NCBI GenBank assembly: GCA_003105035.1
Contig: PQAL01000002.1
Span: forward strand, 1-64,000
DNA from: Anaerolineales bacterium
GTDB taxonomy: Bacteria > Chloroflexota > Anaerolineae > Anaerolineales > UBA4823
Direction: 5' to 3'
Length of the DNA stretch: 64,000 bases
Below are positions 60,766-64,000 of the stretch, piece after piece. The number at the start of each line of letters is the position of its first letter. The stretch's first letter is position 1. Below the pieces are notes generated by a model, which worked only from the letters and a program-made list of their open reading frames with translations, had not been told where the DNA came from and searched no databases. Position numbers and translations under genes: made by a program.

Positions 60766-62097
60766 CTACAGTGTAATGCACTCCAGGTCAAACACCTTCG
60801 AGACCATTTCTAGCTCATTCAAATTGTGCCCGGTGGTGATGATGTAATGGTGTGAAACCAGGTCATCCACCAGCTTCTTGCCATTCGGCACACGAATAAC
60901 CGCCCCGTTCAGGCAATGAGAATTCTCAAAACCGGCATATTTGGGCAGGCTGCCTTCCACGATTGACCAGCGATCAAATGGCGGCATTAACTTCACCAAG
61001 GTGATGTCTCCTTCGGCGAGGCGTGCATCGATGGCTGTGGCGTTGTCATCCACGATTGCCAGGACCTTTTCCTTGAGCGTCCATTCGGTTGAGAATGATT
61101 GGGGTACCACACCAAGGTAGCCGCAGTGGGCAGCCAGGATATAGTCTTCTGGTGCGCCTTCCACCTCGGGGAAGTATGGGATATGCTCGTGCTTTAATGC
61201 CGCATAGCCCATCTGAAATGGATAAAGGTTAGTCATCATAAATGGCACATCGATGGTCTTACCGATCAAGATCTTGGTCATCATTGAGACCAGGTCAGCC
61301 TCGCAGCCCCATACCAGGCGCTGGTCTTCATAGAGGAAGTTCCAGGCCAGGCAGGGGGTGGTATCGGAAAACATGGATTCATTAAGGCAGTTGATGCCGG
61401 CTGCGAGGATATCCGGGTCCTGGTCGAGATCATTTTTTACCGCCAGGTAAACCTTTACCGCGCTCAAAATGGCGCGACTGGTGAGCTTACCGATCGGAGT
61501 AGTTGCTTTACGCCGGTCCCATTCTATTTGGGCGGTATCATCTGGTATGGCACTGGCTCGCTTGCCTAACTCCTTGAAGCTCTTCTTGATTACCTTGACG
61601 CCATATTTTTCCTCGATGGCTGTGATGCATTCCGGCTCCCACCAGTAGAAGCGCTTGAAGATCTCATCCTGGTTGCCGCCACCGCTGGCAGGCTCGTCCT
61701 GGTAGACAAGGAGTTTCGATTGTTTCAGCTGTCGCCTTAGTGCAAAAGCCCGGCAGACCTGCTTGGTTTTTTCAAGGTTCGTTGGGCCGATCACCTTGAT
61801 ACCCTTGGCGGCCAGGAAACTGTTGATCTCCCAATCCCACATGGATACGGTCCCAAATTCAGAGGTGACGATCAGCAAAGGCTGGGGGAGTTTTTTGATT
61901 TTCTCCACCTCGCGGAAGGCTGCCCCCAGCATTTCCGGGAAGATAACACCGTCCGTATCGGGTAGGGGAGCTCCCAACAGTACCGGCTCTAATATCTCTG
62001 CATCCTCGGCTAGCAGCTCGTGCAGCTTATGCAGCTGGGTAGCGAAATCTGGCGCATCGGGCGACTTGTAGTAAATGGGGACAAGTTTTGCTTTCAT
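60766..62097 (-). CDS. L-fucose/L-arabinose isomerase-fold family protein
   Basis: A 443-residue protein that looks like the L-fucose isomerase-like group often found with Gfo/Idh dehydrogenases and sugar transporters. Supporting parts are the N-terminal Rossmann-like segment (LPQPLLIVTSEFG), the central INCLNESMFSDTTPCLAWNFLYED-type stretch, the GCEADLVSMMTKIL segment with likely metal Glu and Asp, and a C-terminal GHNLNELEMVSKVFD. Its reaction is not known; aldose-ketose isomerisation is the best guess. AGGAGAG precedes the start. It lies upstream of the ROK operon on the same strand. Confidence 0.65.
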   Translation of the reverse strand: MKAKLVPIYYKSPDAPDFATQLHKLHELLAEDAEILEPVLLGAPLPDTDGVIFPEMLGAAFREVEKIKKLPQPLLIVTSEFGTVSMWDWEINSFLAAKGIKVIGPTNLEKTKQVCRAFALRRQLKQSKLLVYQDEPASGGGNQDEIFKRFYWWEPECITAIEEKYGVKVIKKSFKELGKRASAIPDDTAQIEWDRRKATTPIGKLTSRAILSAVKVYLAVKNDLDQDPDILAAGINCLNESMFSDTTPCLAWNFLYEDQRLVWGCEADLVSMMTKILIGKTIDVPFMMTNLYPFQMGYAALKHEHIPYFPEVEGAPEDYILAAHCGYLGVVPQSFSTEWTLKEKVLAIVDDNATAIDARLAEGDITLVKLMPPFDRWSIVEGSLPKYAGFENSHCLNGAVIRVPNGKKLVDDLVSHHYIITTGHNLNELEMVSKVFDLECITL

Positions 62098-62144
62098 GAT
62101 ACTCTCCTAATCACACATCATTTGCTCTGTTACCGGCTAAGGTC

Positions 62145-62185
62145 AAATAAAGGAGGAACAGGATGCTGGTGCAGCCTGCCCCTCC
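62145..62185 (-). terminator. Terminator or attenuator after the Gfo/Idh gene
   Basis: GGAGG (62152-62156) pairs with CCTCC (62181-62185), with CAGG/CCTG inside. On the minus strand the stem is followed by TTTATTTG. Confidence 0.5.
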
Positions 62186-62226
62186 ACGTCGAGTAGCCTT
62201 TATCGATTGGGCAACCAAAAACACAT

Positions 62227-63390
62227 TTACTTAATATCAGCAACCGTTACTTTTTTACCTGTCTCGGCAGATTTAATTCCTGCTTCCAAAACCTGCATGG
62301 CCTTCATTCCGTCATAGAAGTTCGGTGCGATCTTGGTGCCTTTCTCAATGGCACCCAGGAAATCCACCATGGCATGCACAAATTCGTGCTCGTAACCAAT
62401 GATGTGACCGGGCGGCCACCAGGCTGCTACGTATGGGTGGGTGGAATTGGTCACCAGGATGGTCCGGAAGCCCTGTTCATCGGCTGTATCTGACAGGTCA
62501 AGGTACTGAAGTTCATTCATGCGTTCCAGGTTGAAGACCAGACTACCCTTGCTGCCGTAGATTTCGAAGTAGTTGTAGTTCTTGCGCCCATTGGCGAAAC
62601 GGCTGGCCTCGAAGGATCCCAGGGCACCGTTCTCGAATTCCACCAGCATGAAAGCGGCATCATCAACGGTGACTTTACCAACATCCGTAGCGCCGGTGCC
62701 AGCTTTGAAAGTACCTGCACCTTTACCGGGCAAGGGTCGCTCAGGGATGAAGGTCTTCATCAGGGCGGTTACAGCCTGAATGTCACCTACCAGGTAGCGC
62801 CCCAGGTCAACACTATGCGAGTTCAAATCATAGTGCGGTCCGGCACCGGCAAATTTCTTCTGCAAGTGCCAGGTCAATGGAAATTTCGGGTCGGTGATCC
62901 AGTCCTGCAAGTAAGTGCCGCGCCAGTGGTAGATCGTGCCGATCTTTCCTTCTTCGATCAACTTTTTAGCGAAGCTCACTGCTGGAGCACGGCGGTAGTT
63001 GTGGTTCAGGTAGTGTACCACACCGGCTTTTTCGGCAGCTTCGAACATTTCTTTGGCCCCGTCATAGTTCAGCGTGATCGGCTTTTCGCAGAAAATGTGC
63101 TTTCCATGTTTTGCAGCTGCAATGGCCATATCCTGGTGCAGCCAGGTTGGTGTGCAGATATCGATAATATCCACATCCTTGCGTTCGATCACTTTACGCC
63201 AATCGGTCTCGATATCTTCCCAACCCCAGTTCTTGGCAAAATTGGAGGTGCAATCCACTTCTGTGTCACACGCTACCTTCAACACTGGCTCAATTCCCAA
63301 TTGGAAGAACTTTGGCGCCTGTCTCCAGCCGTTGCTGTGGGCTTTACCCATGAAGCCGGTTCCAATAATGGCTACGTTTAGTTTTTTCAA
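62227..63390 (-). CDS. Gfo/Idh/MocA-family oxidoreductase
   Basis: A 387-residue NAD(P)-dependent dehydrogenase. It has [24 protein letters not shown] with the catalytic Lys, YNHNYR-like [11 protein letters not shown], and the [14 protein letters not shown] segment with the active-site His. It is longer than inositol dehydrogenase (about 340) and resembles the group acting on inositol isomers or sugar acids. It starts at TTG (63390) behind GGAGAG. It follows a TIM-barrel gene and likely oxidises a hydroxyl of the imported compound. Confidence 0.85.
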   Translation of the reverse strand: MKKLNVAIIGTGFMGKAHSNGWRQAPKFFQLGIEPVLKVACDTEVDCTSNFAKNWGWEDIETDWRKVIERKDVDIIDICTPTWLHQDMAIAAAKHGKHIFCEKPITLNYDGAKEMFEAAEKAGVVHYLNHNYRRAPAVSFAKKLIEEGKIGTIYHWRGTYLQDWITDPKFPLTWHLQKKFAGAGPHYDLNSHSVDLGRYLVGDIQAVTALMKTFIPERPLPGKGAGTFKAGTGATDVGKVTVDDAAFMLVEFENGALGSFEASRFANGRKNYNYFEIYGSKGSLVFNLERMNELQYLDLSDTADEQGFRTILVTNSTHPYVAAWWPPGHIIGYEHEFVHAMVDFLGAIEKGTKIAPNFYDGMKAMQVLEAGIKSAETGKKVTVADIK

Positions 63391-63428
63391 GGCATGCTCT
63401 CCTTTTTCTAAAATATTCCCGTTTCTGC

Positions 63429-64000
63429 CTAATTTAAAGCTGCCGCAATTCTCTTCAATTCCGTGACGCTTAGGGCAACCGCTTCATCCTCGCGTTCCGT
63501 CCAATCAGTGTGCGGGTGATCGATTTCTACGGCCAGGAAGCCCTTGAAATTGGCCTTATGAAGCATTTCAGCCAGCGCCTGGTTATTAATCAGGCCCATT
63601 CCCACCGGAACGCCGGCAAAGAAATGCCAGTCGGTTGGCTTGGCATTCTTGTCGGGCATAAGGTCCTTGACGTGCGTTGCCAGGGTATGCGGGGCGAGTT
63701 TTTCCATGCCTTTGACGGGGTCATCCAGCAGGCGCAAGAAGTTGCCGGTATCAAAATTCAATCCGAAATATTCCGAATCGACTGATTCCATCAGTTGGAG
63801 GATTTCCGCCGAGGTAAAGTCGATATGATTCTCAACCGCCAGCTTTACACCGTGGTCTTTAGCTACTACCACTGCTTGCTTGAACATCTTGACCAGTGCT
63901 TCGATTTGCGGACCATGCGGTTCATGGCGGAACATCAGGCTGCTGCCGACCACGCGCATCACGTCGGCGCCGATCTGGACGGCGTTTGGGATGCCTGCCA
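63429..64000 (-). CDS. Sugar phosphate isomerase/epimerase-like TIM-barrel protein (5' part outside the window)
   Basis: The frame is open to the window edge and encodes at least 190 residues of the C-terminal part. It shows the family features [45 protein letters not shown] and FLAVEIDHP. The GTG at 63962 is an internal codon, not the start, because similar sequence continues upstream. It is the first visible gene of the segment and is separated from the Gfo/Idh gene by 38 bases. Confidence 0.8.
   Translation of the reverse strand, partial: AGIPNAVQIGADVMRVVGSSLMFRHEPHGPQIEALVKMFKQAVVVAKDHGVKLAVENHIDFTSAEILQLMESVDSEYFGLNFDTGNFLRLLDDPVKGMEKLAPHTLATHVKDLMPDKNAKPTDWHFFAGVPVGMGLINNQALAEMLHKANFKGFLAVEIDHPHTDWTEREDEAVALSVTELKRIAAALN

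Noticed and set aside
1-64000. tRNA, rRNA, CRISPR arrays, prophage or integrase signals
   Set aside because: I found no cloverleaf with a T-loop GTTCGA core in the right setting, no rRNA motifs, no regularly spaced repeats and no integrase or phage genes.

Overview
The window reads as a chromosomal segment of an anaerobic, fermentative, carbohydrate-using bacterium, most likely Chloroflexota (Anaerolineae). The signs are the binding-protein lipoprotein with an Ala/Pro/Thr/Glu-rich heptad linker after the lipobox, the many ABC sugar uptake and sugar-acid genes, a ferredoxin-dependent 2-oxoacid oxidoreductase, Mo-hydroxylase genes, and inositol/uronate enzymes otherwise best known from Thermotoga. 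Taxonomy is an inference from gene content. No rRNA, tRNA, CRISPR array, transposase, prophage or origin was recognised.

Layout. (A) 1-2085: end of an oxidoreductase gene, a KDPG aldolase fused to a VOC domain, and a convergent KduD-like dehydrogenase. (B) 2368-12558 (+): a strong promoter with a perfect palindrome at the predicted start site, then ten genes: MoaD/ThiS-like carrier, NuoG-, NuoE- and NuoF-like redox proteins, a three-subunit molybdenum hydroxylase, and a three-gene 2-oxoacid:ferredoxin oxidoreductase. This looks like one redox system that oxidises a substrate and passes electrons to NAD(P) and ferredoxin. (C) 12637-23087 (-): RpiR regulator, fused-permease ABC importer with ATPase and lipoprotein, a tandem HAD protein, a TIM-barrel isomerase, a DUF47/Pit phosphate transport pair and a PfkB kinase; the set fits uptake of a phosphorylated sugar. 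(D) 23296-32127 (-): eight closely packed genes, including two HAD proteins with an altered DxG motif, two phosphoglycerate mutase-type enzymes (one circularly permuted), an MFS transporter, a P-loop kinase, a PHP phosphatase and a 1-phosphofructokinase-type kinase.

(E) 32315-43984 (+): LacI regulator followed by UxaE, a mannonate-oxidoreductase-type SDR, a LarA-like protein, 6-phosphogluconate dehydrogenase, a zinc dehydrogenase, and IolG, IolN, IolM and IolO. Together they spell the Thermotoga-type route myo-inositol to scyllo-inosose to 3-dehydro-scyllo-inosose to 5-keto-L-gluconate to D-tagaturonate to D-fructuronate to D-mannonate. The KDPG aldolase in region A could finish the path; mannonate dehydratase is not in the window. 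(F) 44216-50156: guaB, a secreted subtilisin with two Fn3 domains, an SDR and a creatinase-fold M24 protein. (G) 50258-64000 (-): a ribose-type ABC importer, a ROK regulator, five TIM-barrel isomerase-family proteins (one cut by the window end), an L-fucose-isomerase-like protein and a Gfo/Idh/MocA dehydrogenase: a second polyol/sugar utilisation locus.

The strongest unusual signals are the circularly permuted cofactor-independent phosphoglycerate mutase (28976-30568), the Mo-hydroxylase/Nuo-like/oxoacid oxidoreductase operon with a C2H2 zinc finger on its [2Fe-2S] subunit, and the linked inositol-uronate operon.
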